NCBI RefSeq assembly: GCF_900115665.1
Contig: NZ_FOXH01000010.1
Location: forward strand, 1 to 64,000
DNA length: 64,000 bases
Source: Pseudarcicella hirudinis
GTDB lineage: Bacteria > Bacteroidota > Bacteroidia > Cytophagales > Spirosomataceae
Direction: 5' to 3'
Under the pieces are notes generated by a model, which did no database searches, had not been told where the DNA came from, and saw only the letters and a program-made list of their open reading frames with translations. Numbering within the stretch: position 1 is the stretch's first letter; every line of letters starts with the position of its first letter. Positions 36,043 to 44,833 of the stretch are shown here, in pieces. The translations under genes and the position numbers were made by a program.

Positions 36043-36650
36043 TATTATACGGTGCAAGCGGTCATGCAAAGGTTATTTGCAGTTGTTTAGAATCAGAAAA
36101 AGTCGAAATAGAAGGTGTTTTTGATGACAATCCGTTAATTAAAGACTTAGATGGTTATGAAGTTTTCGGGCAATATTCTGCTGAAAAATTTATTAATTCA
36201 AAACTGATAATCAGTATTGGATATAATGACATTAGAAAGAAAATTTCCAAACAAGTTAAACATGCTTTCGGGATAAGTATTCATACTTCTTCTATCTGTG
36301 ATAAGACGGTTTCTATTGGTGAAGGGTCTGTATTACTGCATCGTTCTGTTGTACAGAGAGGGACTCAATTGGGGCGACATGTAATTCTTAACACAAACTC
36401 TTCTGTCGATCATGATTGTAAAATAGAAGACTTTGTACATATTTCTCCAAATGCCTGTATTTGTGGAGGTGTATCGATTGGAGAAGGCACTCACATTGGA
36501 GCTGGAGCAATAGTAATTCAAGGTATTAGCATTGGAAGGTGGGCTACCATTGGAGCAGGTGCTGTTATTGTTAAGAATGTACCTGATTATGCAGTTGTTG
36601 TTGGTAATCCTGGTAAAATTATAAAATATAATAAATTAAGTGAGCACTAA
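36039..36650 (+). CDS. pglD: Sugar O/N-acyltransferase, PglD/NeuD family
   Basis: The 203-residue protein begins with a nucleotide-sugar-binding Rossmann-like part (LYGASGHAKVI, DDNPLI) and ends in a left-handed beta-helix of hexapeptide repeats (about 85-190). NSSVDHDCKIEDFVHISP holds the catalytic His. In C. jejuni PglD this enzyme acetylates the C4 amino group of UDP-4-amino-6-deoxy-GlcNAc. Location between pglC and pglE homologues supports that role, and both junctions overlap. Donor would be acetyl-CoA. Confidence 0.88.
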   Translation: MILYGASGHAKVICSCLESEKVEIEGVFDDNPLIKDLDGYEVFGQYSAEKFINSKLIISIGYNDIRKKISKQVKHAFGISIHTSSICDKTVSIGEGSVLLHRSVVQRGTQLGRHVILNTNSSVDHDCKIEDFVHISPNACICGGVSIGEGTHIGAGAIVIQGISIGRWATIGAGAVIVKNVPDYAVVVGNPGKIIKYNKLSEH

Positions 36651-37758
36651 AATCTGGCTATCATCTCCACACATGGGTGGAAATGAAATAAAATACGTTA
36701 ATGAGGCTTTTGAGACGAACTGGATCGCCCCTCTTGGACCTAATGTAGATAATTTTGAGAATGATCTTTGCTCCTACACCGGAATGAAATATGCAGCTGC
36801 ATTGGTTTCCGGTACCAGTGCTATTCATCTTGCATTAATTCAACTAGGTGTTCAGGCCGGAGATGAAGTAATATGTTCTTCGTTTACTTTTTCTGCTTCA
36901 GCTAATCCGATCCTTTATCAAGGAGCTGTTCCTGTTTTTGTCGATAGTGAGGAATTAACATGGAATATGTCACCGCAGTTATTGGAAAAAGCTATTAAAG
37001 ACCGGATATCAAAAGGAGGGAATCTGAAGGCCATAATTCTTGTTCATTTGTACGGTATGCCGGCACAGATGGATGAGTTGATGGCCATTGCAAATCATTA
37101 TAATATTCCGGTGATTGAGGATGCTGCCGAAGGATTGGGCTCTACTTATAAAGGAAAAGCTTTAGGAACATTGGGGACAGTAGGTGTGCTTTCATTCAAT
37201 GGTAACAAAATCATTACGACTTCCGGAGGAGGTGCATTACTTTCTGATGATGAAAGCTTTATAAAACATACACGCTTCCTGGCTACTCAGGCAAGAGATA
37301 ATGCTCCTCATTATCAGCACTCTCATGTTGGATATAATTATAGAATGAGTAATATATCTGCTGGTATTGGACGCGGACAAATGGAGGTTATTCAGGAAAG
37401 AGTCGAACAACGCCGGAAAAATTATAATTTTTATTATGAGAACCTTTCTGATGTTTCAAAAGTCAGCTTCCTGACAGAAGCGGAAGGGTATTATTCTAAC
37501 CGTTGGTTATCATGTATTGTTCTTGAAAATTATGAACAGAGAGAGATACTCAGACTGGCATTGGAAAAAGAGAATATTGAATCCAGGCCTCTTTGGAAGC
37601 CGTTGCATTTACAACCAATATTCGATAAATACCCATCTTACTTGAATGAGGTATCTGAAAAGCTATTTAATTGCGGTCTTTGTTTACCCTCCGGGTCAAA
37701 TCTGACTATTAAAGATTTACAAAGGGTATTAAAAGTTATAAAGCATGTATTGTCATAA
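36640..37758 (+). CDS. pglE: DegT/DnrJ/EryC1 aminotransferase, PglE-like
   Basis: This 372-residue PLP enzyme begins WLSSPHMGGNEIKYVNEAF and runs NWIAPLGPNVDNFE, very like PglE from Campylobacter as I recall it. HLYG, EDAAEGLGSTYKGKALG and the lysine in FNGNKIITTSGGG (Schiff-base Lys) are present. It would transfer an amino group from glutamate to C4 of UDP-4-keto-6-deoxy-GlcNAc. The start is GTG at 36640, overlapping pglD by 11 bases. This is the third of an overlapping pglC-pglD-pglE run. Confidence 0.93.
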   Translation: MSTKIWLSSPHMGGNEIKYVNEAFETNWIAPLGPNVDNFENDLCSYTGMKYAAALVSGTSAIHLALIQLGVQAGDEVICSSFTFSASANPILYQGAVPVFVDSEELTWNMSPQLLEKAIKDRISKGGNLKAIILVHLYGMPAQMDELMAIANHYNIPVIEDAAEGLGSTYKGKALGTLGTVGVLSFNGNKIITTSGGGALLSDDESFIKHTRFLATQARDNAPHYQHSHVGYNYRMSNISAGIGRGQMEVIQERVEQRRKNYNFYYENLSDVSKVSFLTEAEGYYSNRWLSCIVLENYEQREILRLALEKENIESRPLWKPLHLQPIFDKYPSYLNEVSEKLFNCGLCLPSGSNLTIKDLQRVLKVIKHVLS

Positions 37759-38335
37759 TATTTGTGGATAAAAATCCTTCTTAAAAGGAAGATAAGAGGG
37801 GATTTGTATAGCTTGAATCTGATTGAAGTTAAAAGGGTAAGATTCAAGTGTAATGGAAAATCAACAAGAGATAGGTTCATCCTCAAAAAGCTTATTAAGG
37901 AGTAATAAACTGTTTTTTTTTGATACTAATTATTCAGAGGAAGCAGCACACTACCGAATAATAAATCGTATCATCCTTTATATAGGATTATTCATAAATT
38001 TGATTTTACTTTACTCATTGACATGAGTATTTTCTGTAAAAAAAGGGATGTTACCTGAAGTTATTGTAATTACAGAACAATTCTTACTGAAGGTATATAA
38101 TTTCTATGAAAATCAGTTAAAACGAAACCAATTTAGAGTCCGTTAAAGTTTTAGTCTCTAAGTAATAATAAGTGCAGCATAAGATTTCCCAGATGTTGTG
38201 GAATCGTATTCTGTTCTTATTCCGGTTACTGCTTAATACTTAATAAATCAGCAAGTAAAGTATTATATCTATGGAAGTATTATCTGATTAGCATCACAAC
38301 AGGATAGTTATAGATATTATTAAAAAAGATTAGCA
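37759..38335 (+). other. Long gap in capsule locus with possible decayed gene
   Basis: This 577-base stretch follows the pglE homologue. It holds an inverted repeat (CTTGAATCT 37812-37820 / AGATTCAAG 37840-37848), a 57-codon open frame listed separately (37853-38026), and an in-frame continuation up to a TAA near 38143. No transposase or repeat boundary was recognised. Such a gap is out of character for the otherwise packed locus. Confidence 0.4.
37853..38026 (+). CDS. Possible 57-residue single-pass membrane protein
   Basis: The frame opens with ATG and encodes a polar N-terminal ~38 residues (MENQQEIGSSSKSLL...) followed by one hydrophobic segment at about 39-57 (RIILYIGLFINLILLYSLT), then TGA. 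The same frame continues open after that TGA for 38 more codons. A run of nine T lies inside it. I do not recognise it. It may be a real tail-anchored small protein, a gene cut by a nonsense change, or chance. No ribosome site is evident. Confidence 0.3.
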   Translation: MENQQEIGSSSKSLLRSNKLFFFDTNYSEEAAHYRIINRIILYIGLFINLILLYSLT

Positions 38336-39325
38336 ATGGAATGCAGAATTTGTTGTAGCAAAATTACGGATAAGGGATTACGAGTAAAAGAAATGATGTT
38401 TGGAACAGGGAATGAGTATTTATATTACAAATGTAATAGCTGTGGTTGTTTGCAAATAGAACATCCTGAAAATAATGCCAGTAATTTATACCCAAATAGA
38501 TACTATAGTTTTAATACTTATAACGTTTCAAATATACTTGAAAAAGTAAAACGCCTGATTGTAAGATATTCTGTTTCAAAATCGCTTGGGCATTCGTCCT
38601 TTTTCAATTTTCTATTGGCAAAAAAACATCGGGATGGTGGGGCAGGTGCACTAAAAGGGAAAGTTTCAAAATCATCTAAAATTTTGGATGTTGGTTGCGG
38701 AGATGGAAGTTTAGTAGATGCTTTGGCTTGGTGCGGATATAAAGACTTAGTTGGAATTGACCCATATCTTAAACAAGATTTAATTAAAAACAACTATCAA
38801 CTGTTAAAAAGAAGAATAGAAGATTTTAAAGGGAGCAATTTGTTTGATGTCATTATGTTACATCATAGTTTTGAACATGTAGAATACCCTTTTGAAATGC
38901 TTAGCCATATTAAAAGACTTCTAAAAAGAGATGGATTGTGCATAATAAGAATACCTGTGGCTGACAGCTATTCTTGTGATTTTTATAAACAAAATTGGGT
39001 GCAAATGGATGCGCCAAGACATATTTTTTTGCATACAAATGATAGTATGGCGTTTTTAAGCAAAAAATATAACTTTAATATAGAATCTATTGTCGATGAT
39101 TCAACAGAATTTCAATTTATTGGAAGTGAACAGTATAAAAAAGGAATTACTTTAAGCTCTGATAAATCATATTTTGTATCTTATCATAAAAAGATTTTTG
39201 CAAACAAAGAGATGTTATTTTCTAAAAATGAGATTAAAAAATTTAAACATCAGGCTATTACTCTAAACAATGAAGGGAAAGGAGATCAACGAATTTACTA
39301 TCTCAAAAATATCGAATTGAATTAG
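38336..39325 (+). CDS. Class I SAM-dependent methyltransferase with Cys-rich N-terminus
   Basis: This 329-residue protein starts with a probable zinc knuckle (Cys 3, 6, 7 and a CNSCGC cluster at 33-38). The SAM-binding motif ILDVGCGDGS lies at about 116-125 and a second motif, FDVIMLHHSFEHV, is further on. It is like Methyltransf_23-type sugar or lipid methyltransferases. The substrate is likely a sugar of the repeat unit. It stands apart from its neighbours, with long gaps on either side, and is not coupled to the pgl run. Confidence 0.82.
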   Translation: MECRICCSKITDKGLRVKEMMFGTGNEYLYYKCNSCGCLQIEHPENNASNLYPNRYYSFNTYNVSNILEKVKRLIVRYSVSKSLGHSSFFNFLLAKKHRDGGAGALKGKVSKSSKILDVGCGDGSLVDALAWCGYKDLVGIDPYLKQDLIKNNYQLLKRRIEDFKGSNLFDVIMLHHSFEHVEYPFEMLSHIKRLLKRDGLCIIRIPVADSYSCDFYKQNWVQMDAPRHIFLHTNDSMAFLSKKYNFNIESIVDDSTEFQFIGSEQYKKGITLSSDKSYFVSYHKKIFANKEMLFSKNEIKKFKHQAITLNNEGKGDQRIYYLKNIELN

Positions 39326-39834
39326 GTTTATCATAAAAGAATGCTTTAACAGACTCGGTTCACTTCTTTAGTAAGTGAAAAAATGTTGATTACATTTGTA
39401 AAAGGATACTATTGTTCTAATGATCTAAGTTCGAATCGTGAAGTAAGTTTAATTGTGTATAATGTTCACAAAGATTAGAAATTTTTGTATTGAACATCTG
39501 AATTGTTGGAAATGAAATAATGTGTTTATAGTTTATAAATACTTATAAGCATCCTGTTTTGCGACAATCATAATGAAGAGAAAATGAACAATTGTTTGGT
39601 TAAATACCCCTTCCTTTAAGATTTTCCAATATATATTTTATTATACAATAGTGAAGACTTTAGCGTAAATTTTAATATTAAAAATATCTGCCGGAAGCAT
39701 TGGTTTCTTTTAATAAAAGACATTAAGGGTATCACAAATATTTAAATTCGATCAAAGGAGTTAATTAATCATAGCGATCAGATTATACAGCGTTCCACCT
39801 TCAAATCTTTTCGTCCTCGTAAAATATCTAAGAT
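39326..39834 (+). other. Long A/T-rich gap before the pglF homologue
   Basis: This 509-base stretch has only short open frames, the longest I found being about 31 codons (from 39383). A weak hairpin (TTCACTT 39359-39365 / AAGTGAA 39373-39379) follows the methyltransferase gene. A TACATTTG box lies at about 39394-39401 but has no -33 partner. Nothing identifies a mobile element. It probably holds the promoter for the pglF-like gene. Confidence 0.4.
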
Positions 39835-41775
39835 ATGGCTACTCAAAATTTACTAAGCAGATATTCAAACAGATTTGTTTCGCGATGGCTTATTTTGGCT
39901 GTAGATATTGCTATTGTTCTTTTTTCATTTGCTATTGCTACGCTTTTAAGACTAAATTTTAATATACAACTTATTGATGCTGTAATACTTAAAAAACATT
40001 TCTTCTTTTTGCTTTACATTCGCTTAGGTTGTTTCTTCTATTTCAGATCCTACACAGGCATTATACGTCACTCTAGTATCGAAGATGCTATTTTGATTTT
40101 TAAAGCCATTACATTAAGCAGTTTTTTAGCTGGATTTGCCTCATATACCATCAGATACGTAATGGAGATTGAAACGAGCTACTTTGTTCCTTTTTCTATC
40201 CTTCTTATTGATTATTTTATTTGCTTGTTTCTGATGATTTCAAGTAGGTTTTTGGTTAAAGCAGTTTACGAATCACTTGTTTCAAGTTTTAAAATAACTA
40301 CTGATGTTTTGATCTACGGAGCAGGTTATTCTGGCCTGATAACCAAAAATCTATTGCAGAATGATAATTTTAAAAGTTATAACATAATTGGTTTTATTGA
40401 TGATAATCCTTCTCTTATTGATAAAACAATCGAGGGAATAAGAGTTTACTCACAACAGGATGCTATTAATAAGTTACTCAATAGAAGACCTGATTATGAA
40501 AATGTAGAGGTTATTGTTGCTATCAAGAAAATCAGTTCTTTTGCCAAACGTCGTATTAGTGATGTTTTTCTGGAAAAGGGCATTGTTGTTAAAGCTTTAC
40601 CACCGGTTGAGAAATGGGTTGGTGGAGAATTCTCTGTAAATCAGATCCATAATATCAGAATTGAAGATTTGCTGGAAAGAGATTCTATAAAGACTGATGA
40701 TAAGCTTATTGCGAAGGATATAGCCGGGAAAGTCATTATGGTAACTGGAGGAGCAGGCTCTATAGGTAGTGAAATTGTACGCCAGTTATTGAAATATTAC
40801 CCTTCTAAGATTATTATTCTTGATCAGGCTGAGTCTGCTTTATATGATCTGGAATTTGAGATCAAGAAAAATATCCCTAATAATACTGCTGTTCAGATAG
40901 TTATAGCAAATGTTTCAGATAGAAGCAGAATGAAGAGGGTTTTTAGAAGTACAAAACCTCACATGGTTTTTCATGCTGCAGCTTATAAACATGTACCTTT
41001 AATGGAAAACAACCCCTATGAAGCTACCAAGGTTAATGTAATAGGGACTAAAATTGTCGCAGATTTATCAGTTGAATTTGGGGTTGCCAAGTTTGTGATG
41101 GTTTCCACTGACAAAGCAGTGAATCCTACTAATGTTATGGGTGCAACAAAGCGCATGGCAGAAATGTACACCCAAAGTTTGAACAATATTGGAGGAATAG
41201 GTACTAAATTTATAGCTACACGATTTGGAAATGTACTTGGATCCAATGGTTCGGTTATCCCGATTTTTAAGAAACAGATTGAAAATGGAGGACCGTTGAC
41301 TGTTACTCATCCGGATATTACCCGATATTTTATGACAATTCCTGAAGCTTGCCAGCTCGTCATGGAAGCCGGGACAATGGGGCAAGGGGGCGAGGTTTTC
41401 GTTTTTGATATGGGAGAGTCTGTTAAAATTGTAGATCTGGCCAAGAAAATGATAACGCTTTCAGGTTTGCGTTTAGATAAGGATATTAGAATTGAGTTTT
41501 CCGGATTAAGGCCAGGAGAGAAATTATATGAAGAATTATTAAATAATAATGAAAATACCCTTTCTACGCATCATCCGAAAATAATGAGAGCGAAAGTTAT
41601 TACTCCCAGCCATGCTGTAATGGAAATAGCTACAGATGAATTGGAGAGACTTTTATATGAAGGGAATAATAAAGATTTAGTCTCTCAGATCAAAAGTATT
41701 GTCCCTGAATATCTTAGTAATAATTCTATTTATGAAGAGCTGGATTTTCCAAAAGTGGATAGTATCATTAAATAA
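39835..41775 (+). CDS. pglF: Membrane UDP-GlcNAc 4,6-dehydratase (PglF/CapD family)
   Basis: This 646-residue protein has four N-terminal transmembrane helices (about 17-140), a first Rossmann-like domain (GAGYSG at 162-167) and a C-terminal dehydratase domain that starts VTGGAGSIGSEIVRQLL near 303. STDKAVNPTNVMGATKRM (about 423) has the Met-x3-Lys in place of Tyr-x3-Lys that marks PglF/FlaA1-type 4,6-dehydratases. It would make UDP-4-keto-6-deoxy-GlcNAc, the substrate of the PglE homologue. It is the last gene of the locus and ends 20 bases from the convergent sulfatase-like gene. Confidence 0.92.
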   Translation: MATQNLLSRYSNRFVSRWLILAVDIAIVLFSFAIATLLRLNFNIQLIDAVILKKHFFFLLYIRLGCFFYFRSYTGIIRHSSIEDAILIFKAITLSSFLAGFASYTIRYVMEIETSYFVPFSILLIDYFICLFLMISSRFLVKAVYESLVSSFKITTDVLIYGAGYSGLITKNLLQNDNFKSYNIIGFIDDNPSLIDKTIEGIRVYSQQDAINKLLNRRPDYENVEVIVAIKKISSFAKRRISDVFLEKGIVVKALPPVEKWVGGEFSVNQIHNIRIEDLLERDSIKTDDKLIAKDIAGKVIMVTGGAGSIGSEIVRQLLKYYPSKIIILDQAESALYDLEFEIKKNIPNNTAVQIVIANVSDRSRMKRVFRSTKPHMVFHAAAYKHVPLMENNPYEATKVNVIGTKIVADLSVEFGVAKFVMVSTDKAVNPTNVMGATKRMAEMYTQSLNNIGGIGTKFIATRFGNVLGSNGSVIPIFKKQIENGGPLTVTHPDITRYFMTIPEACQLVMEAGTMGQGGEVFVFDMGESVKIVDLAKKMITLSGLRLDKDIRIEFSGLRPGEKLYEELLNNNENTLSTHHPKIMRAKVITPSHAVMEIATDELERLLYEGNNKDLVSQIKSIVPEYLSNNSIYEELDFPKVDSIIK

Positions 41776-41795
41776 TGTTATTTACTATTGCTACC

Positions 41796-43298
41796 CTACC
41801 TGACTTCCAGACCTGATTTATCCTCAAGATTAGAAAATTTAGTTCCTAATGACTTATTGAGTACCTGTCGTATTACATTTACAGGTGTAATCGAATCATA
41901 GAGATGGTTATATTTTCCATCCGGGTAATAAATAGCACAAAAATTCATATATCTTTCTTTTACAGCTTCATAATTAGAAATTGGATTACTCAACATTCTT
42001 GACCCATGATCACTTAATAGGATAACAATCGAATTCCTTTTAGTGAGCTTTGAGCAAAGTTCAAGAGCTTTTATATTAGTGAACCTGACATGGTTTATAT
42101 AATTAATGCTGTTAGTACTATCTATTCTAGATGAGCCTAAAGTATTATTTGTAGTGTCATCATCAACAAGAGGCAAGATGCCGGTTAAAGATGGGCTTTC
42201 TGCATATATAGTTTTATCAACCTTATATTTATCATTCAGATAAAAAGGCGAGTGAGTAAGCAAAAGATGGGCATAAACAAATTTAGGAGTAGTAGAATTT
42301 TCATTTTTAACCAAAAAATTAACACCTTTCAGAATATTTAATTCTCTTGTAACGCCTTCTCCCTTCTCTCCTTTATTTATAATATCATATATAATACACT
42401 TTGAAAGCAGAAAAAATGCGAAACTACTTTTATTAATGAAAAACTTCAAAACGTATTTCGAATGATAATTTTTAAAGTGAAAAGCTGAAAGATTGTGAAT
42501 AGAATATCCATAATCTTCATATAGTGAAACTACTTTATTATTATAGATATATTCCAGAAATTCCCTGGGAACATTTTTTTGAGTAGGTTTCAGGTAGTCT
42601 AGATTAAGCATTGAAGAAACAGTCTGAACTGTAAAAGGGTAATTGCTTCTGGAATTTTTCACAAAATAGAAACCCAGCTTCTTTAGAGAATCCGTAAATG
42701 CCGTATTATCGTACTTATAATATTTATCAAGGGATTTATTATTTGCATAACCATCAAGGAGAATTAAATATACATCCGGATGATTCTTTGAAGTATTTTT
42801 TGCAGAGTGAGAGAATGCGGTATCTCTCTGTCCAAAGTAATTATTACCTTCCAAAAGCGATATGATATCAATGCTTATGTAAATCAGAAATAATACGTTT
42901 AGAAACAGATTTGGTAATCTGCTCGTAACTGTCTTAAGTTTAAAAAATAAACTAATAAGAATTAGAAATAGGAAGGAAAGAACGTGTCTATGTCGAAGAT
43001 TGTAGAAAAAATAATTTTTAATAAAGTAAAAAATGTCCTGGTAAAACAAAATGCTTACCAAGATAAAAGTTAGAATGTATCTTGAATTAAATTTATCTTT
43101 AAAAAACCTTGACAGAAGTCTGTCTAACAGATACGTAACAATGAGGAGTACAACCAAACTACCTGCTGGCTCATACCATCTGAATGCCTCGTCTCCGAAC
43201 TCTATCGTGTTATGAAGAATGAAATAAATAATTACCAATACCGGATGCAGAATATATTTATCCCTTAAGCTGGTTTTTAGTCTTTCAATTAAACTCAT
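41796..43298 (-). CDS. Membrane sulfatase/LtaS-like hydrolase-transferase
   Basis: This 500-residue protein has about five N-terminal helices (17-30, 47-64, 72-95, 104-120, 130-149) and a large C-terminal catalytic domain of the alkaline phosphatase superfamily. Metal-site motifs are PDVYLILLDGYAN (Asp~182) and LLSDHGSRM; the nucleophile is likely a Thr in NYPFTVQTVSSMLN (223 or 226). The layout resembles LtaS, EptA-type phosphoethanolamine transferases and OpgB. It could move a phospho-group onto an envelope polymer. It overlaps the methyltransferase gene upstream by 14 bases. Confidence 0.83.
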   Translation of the reverse strand: MSLIERLKTSLRDKYILHPVLVIIYFILHNTIEFGDEAFRWYEPAGSLVVLLIVTYLLDRLLSRFFKDKFNSRYILTFILVSILFYQDIFYFIKNYFFYNLRHRHVLSFLFLILISLFFKLKTVTSRLPNLFLNVLFLIYISIDIISLLEGNNYFGQRDTAFSHSAKNTSKNHPDVYLILLDGYANNKSLDKYYKYDNTAFTDSLKKLGFYFVKNSRSNYPFTVQTVSSMLNLDYLKPTQKNVPREFLEYIYNNKVVSLYEDYGYSIHNLSAFHFKNYHSKYVLKFFINKSSFAFFLLSKCIIYDIINKGEKGEGVTRELNILKGVNFLVKNENSTTPKFVYAHLLLTHSPFYLNDKYKVDKTIYAESPSLTGILPLVDDDTTNNTLGSSRIDSTNSINYINHVRFTNIKALELCSKLTKRNSIVILLSDHGSRMLSNPISNYEAVKERYMNFCAIYYPDGKYNHLYDSITPVNVIRQVLNKSLGTKFSNLEDKSGLEVR

Positions 43299-44676
43299 TT
43301 TTTAATTTCATAAAAAACAGGATCCGTTCTGTTGGACGCAGAATAATCTCCTCCTTTATTTCAAAATACTTACTGAAAAGGATACGGAATGTTTCCGGGG
43401 TATATTCATCAAAGATATCTTCGCGATGTTTAAGCAGCATTTTTACCTTTTCGTCTGACTTAGGAACGAATTCAATAATCAATTCATCACAATGTCTGCT
43501 GAAAAATCCGGCCAGAAAATCCAGAGGAATATTGTTTCCAATGCAAAGATGATGAATTACAGCAAGCGCCATAATCATGTCAACCTTTCCGATTCTTTCC
43601 AGCAGGGAGTTTCTCTCTGTATTATTCCAGCCAATTGATGGTTCAGGATTTGTAAAATCGACTATCAGAGGTAAAATGTTCTGAAGAGATCTCCTCTTCA
43701 ATAATAGATAGTTCTGTTCAACGCAGGCAGGATCTATGTCAAATGACAAGACTTCCCCGAATTTATTAGCAGCAAAAATACTGAAGGTTCCGTCATTGGC
43801 TCCTAAATCCAGTAAAGTCCTGTGTTTTTCGGACTGATTGATAAATCTTTCGACAACTTCATTCTTGGAATTAAAATACTGATCAGCAACCCACTTATCG
43901 TAATACTTGTCCCAAACAGTATCAGCGGCTTTCCACTTAAGATCTTCAATAGTTGATATCAAATGGTCTGTTATCCGGTGAATAGGACTCTTTATCTGAG
44001 TTTTCTTTTCCGAAGGAGTATTCCTGTCATTTTGAGATCGTTTTTGCGACTTGGCATGAAGGAAAAGATGAATATACAGGCTGAAATTAAACTTACTTTT
44101 CAGTGGAAGTATCCTGGTGGCCAATTCCAAAGGAATGCCATCGAGGTTGGAAATCAGCAGCTTGTTTAAAGATACATCAGTATAACTCATTAAAGCCAAC
44201 GGTGCCAAAAAATGTCTGCAAAACTGTCCGTATGCTTTCCAGGCACTTTCACCATCGTAAATCTCAAATGATAATGTATCAATGAACATTGGTTTTGCCC
44301 CAACGAACTGAACGTTATAAGCACTGGCATCCTTCAAAACCATACCTTTTTCGAGTGCATGTTTTTGAATTTTTAAGGTCAGCAGTGCTGCATCTTTGAG
44401 CATACTGAAACTCCAGCCATACGGATATGTAATGAACTTTATCTGCTCAGGCAGAATGATTTTATATAAAGGATCAGAATCTTCGGCAATGTGACCAATC
44501 TCGCGATGAGGAACAAGTAATTGCTTTTCTACCAGCGATTGGTATAAACCTGAAGAGAGAAGAAAATCGTAATGTTTTTTGTAAACCTTATTGATTTGTC
44601 GATAGCTTTTTCCTTCGTTTTTAAAAATAAATCCACTATTGTCTCTGAAAGAACCGGGATGATTAATTTGCAACAT
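43285..44676 (-). CDS. NoeA-like methyltransferase with kinase-like N-terminal domain
   Basis: This 463-residue protein has a C-terminal class-I SAM domain (LLDLGANDGTFSIFAA at about 288-303; FDIDP at 312-316). The N-terminal ~210 residues are the conserved NoeA-like domain: WSFSMLKDAALLTLKIQ, then LKDASAYNVQF (D116, N121), PMFIDTLSFE (D133) and YGQFCRHFLAPLALMSY. The D-x4-N and following ID pattern resembles the catalytic and metal loops of protein-kinase-like folds. NoeA-like methyltransferases are known from nodulation and surface-polysaccharide loci; the substrate is unknown. Middle-of-operon gene, overlapping both neighbours by 14 bases. Confidence 0.8.
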   Translation of the reverse strand: MLQINHPGSFRDNSGFIFKNEGKSYRQINKVYKKHYDFLLSSGLYQSLVEKQLLVPHREIGHIAEDSDPLYKIILPEQIKFITYPYGWSFSMLKDAALLTLKIQKHALEKGMVLKDASAYNVQFVGAKPMFIDTLSFEIYDGESAWKAYGQFCRHFLAPLALMSYTDVSLNKLLISNLDGIPLELATRILPLKSKFNFSLYIHLFLHAKSQKRSQNDRNTPSEKKTQIKSPIHRITDHLISTIEDLKWKAADTVWDKYYDKWVADQYFNSKNEVVERFINQSEKHRTLLDLGANDGTFSIFAANKFGEVLSFDIDPACVEQNYLLLKRRSLQNILPLIVDFTNPEPSIGWNNTERNSLLERIGKVDMIMALAVIHHLCIGNNIPLDFLAGFFSRHCDELIIEFVPKSDEKVKMLLKHREDIFDEYTPETFRILFSKYFEIKEEIILRPTERILFFMKLKNEFN

Positions 44677-44833
44677 TTTCTTTTTCAGCTTGTTCTTCTT
44701 TTTTTGAGAAAATGTGTGTCAACTTAAATTTTAACTGTTTGAAAAACATCAGACCGCCAAGAACGCTTGCAATAATGGCTTGAAAAAGCATACTTCCGCT
44801 GCTTGGATCAATGTACAGGAAAAATGGCATCAT
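44663..44833 (-). CDS. Small membrane protein with YIDPSSGSM motif
   Basis: The 56-residue form starts at an ATG (44833); an upstream TTG would give 75 residues but with no family support. It reads MMPFFLYIDPSSGSMLF, then one hydrophobic helix (about 15-31), a basic FKQLKFKL stretch, and a Glu/Lys-rich tail. I recall small proteins with a YIDPGTGSM-like motif beside NoeA-like methyltransferases and sulfatase-like enzymes, but no function. Its stop overlaps the methyltransferase start by 14 bases, so the products are made together. Confidence 0.65.
   Translation of the reverse strand: MMPFFLYIDPSSGSMLFQAIIASVLGGLMFFKQLKFKLTHIFSKKEEQAEKENVAN

Noticed and set aside
39383-39478. A 31-codon open frame in the gap before pglF
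   Set aside because: Too short, no ribosome site, no hydrophobic segment or motif; random expectation in A/T-rich DNA.
43285-44676. Possibility that this is a capsule-locus methyltransferase for O-antigen
   Set aside because: It lies on the opposite strand in a coupled module with a sulfatase-like gene, so I treated it as separate from the Wzx/Wzy locus, though a functional link is possible.
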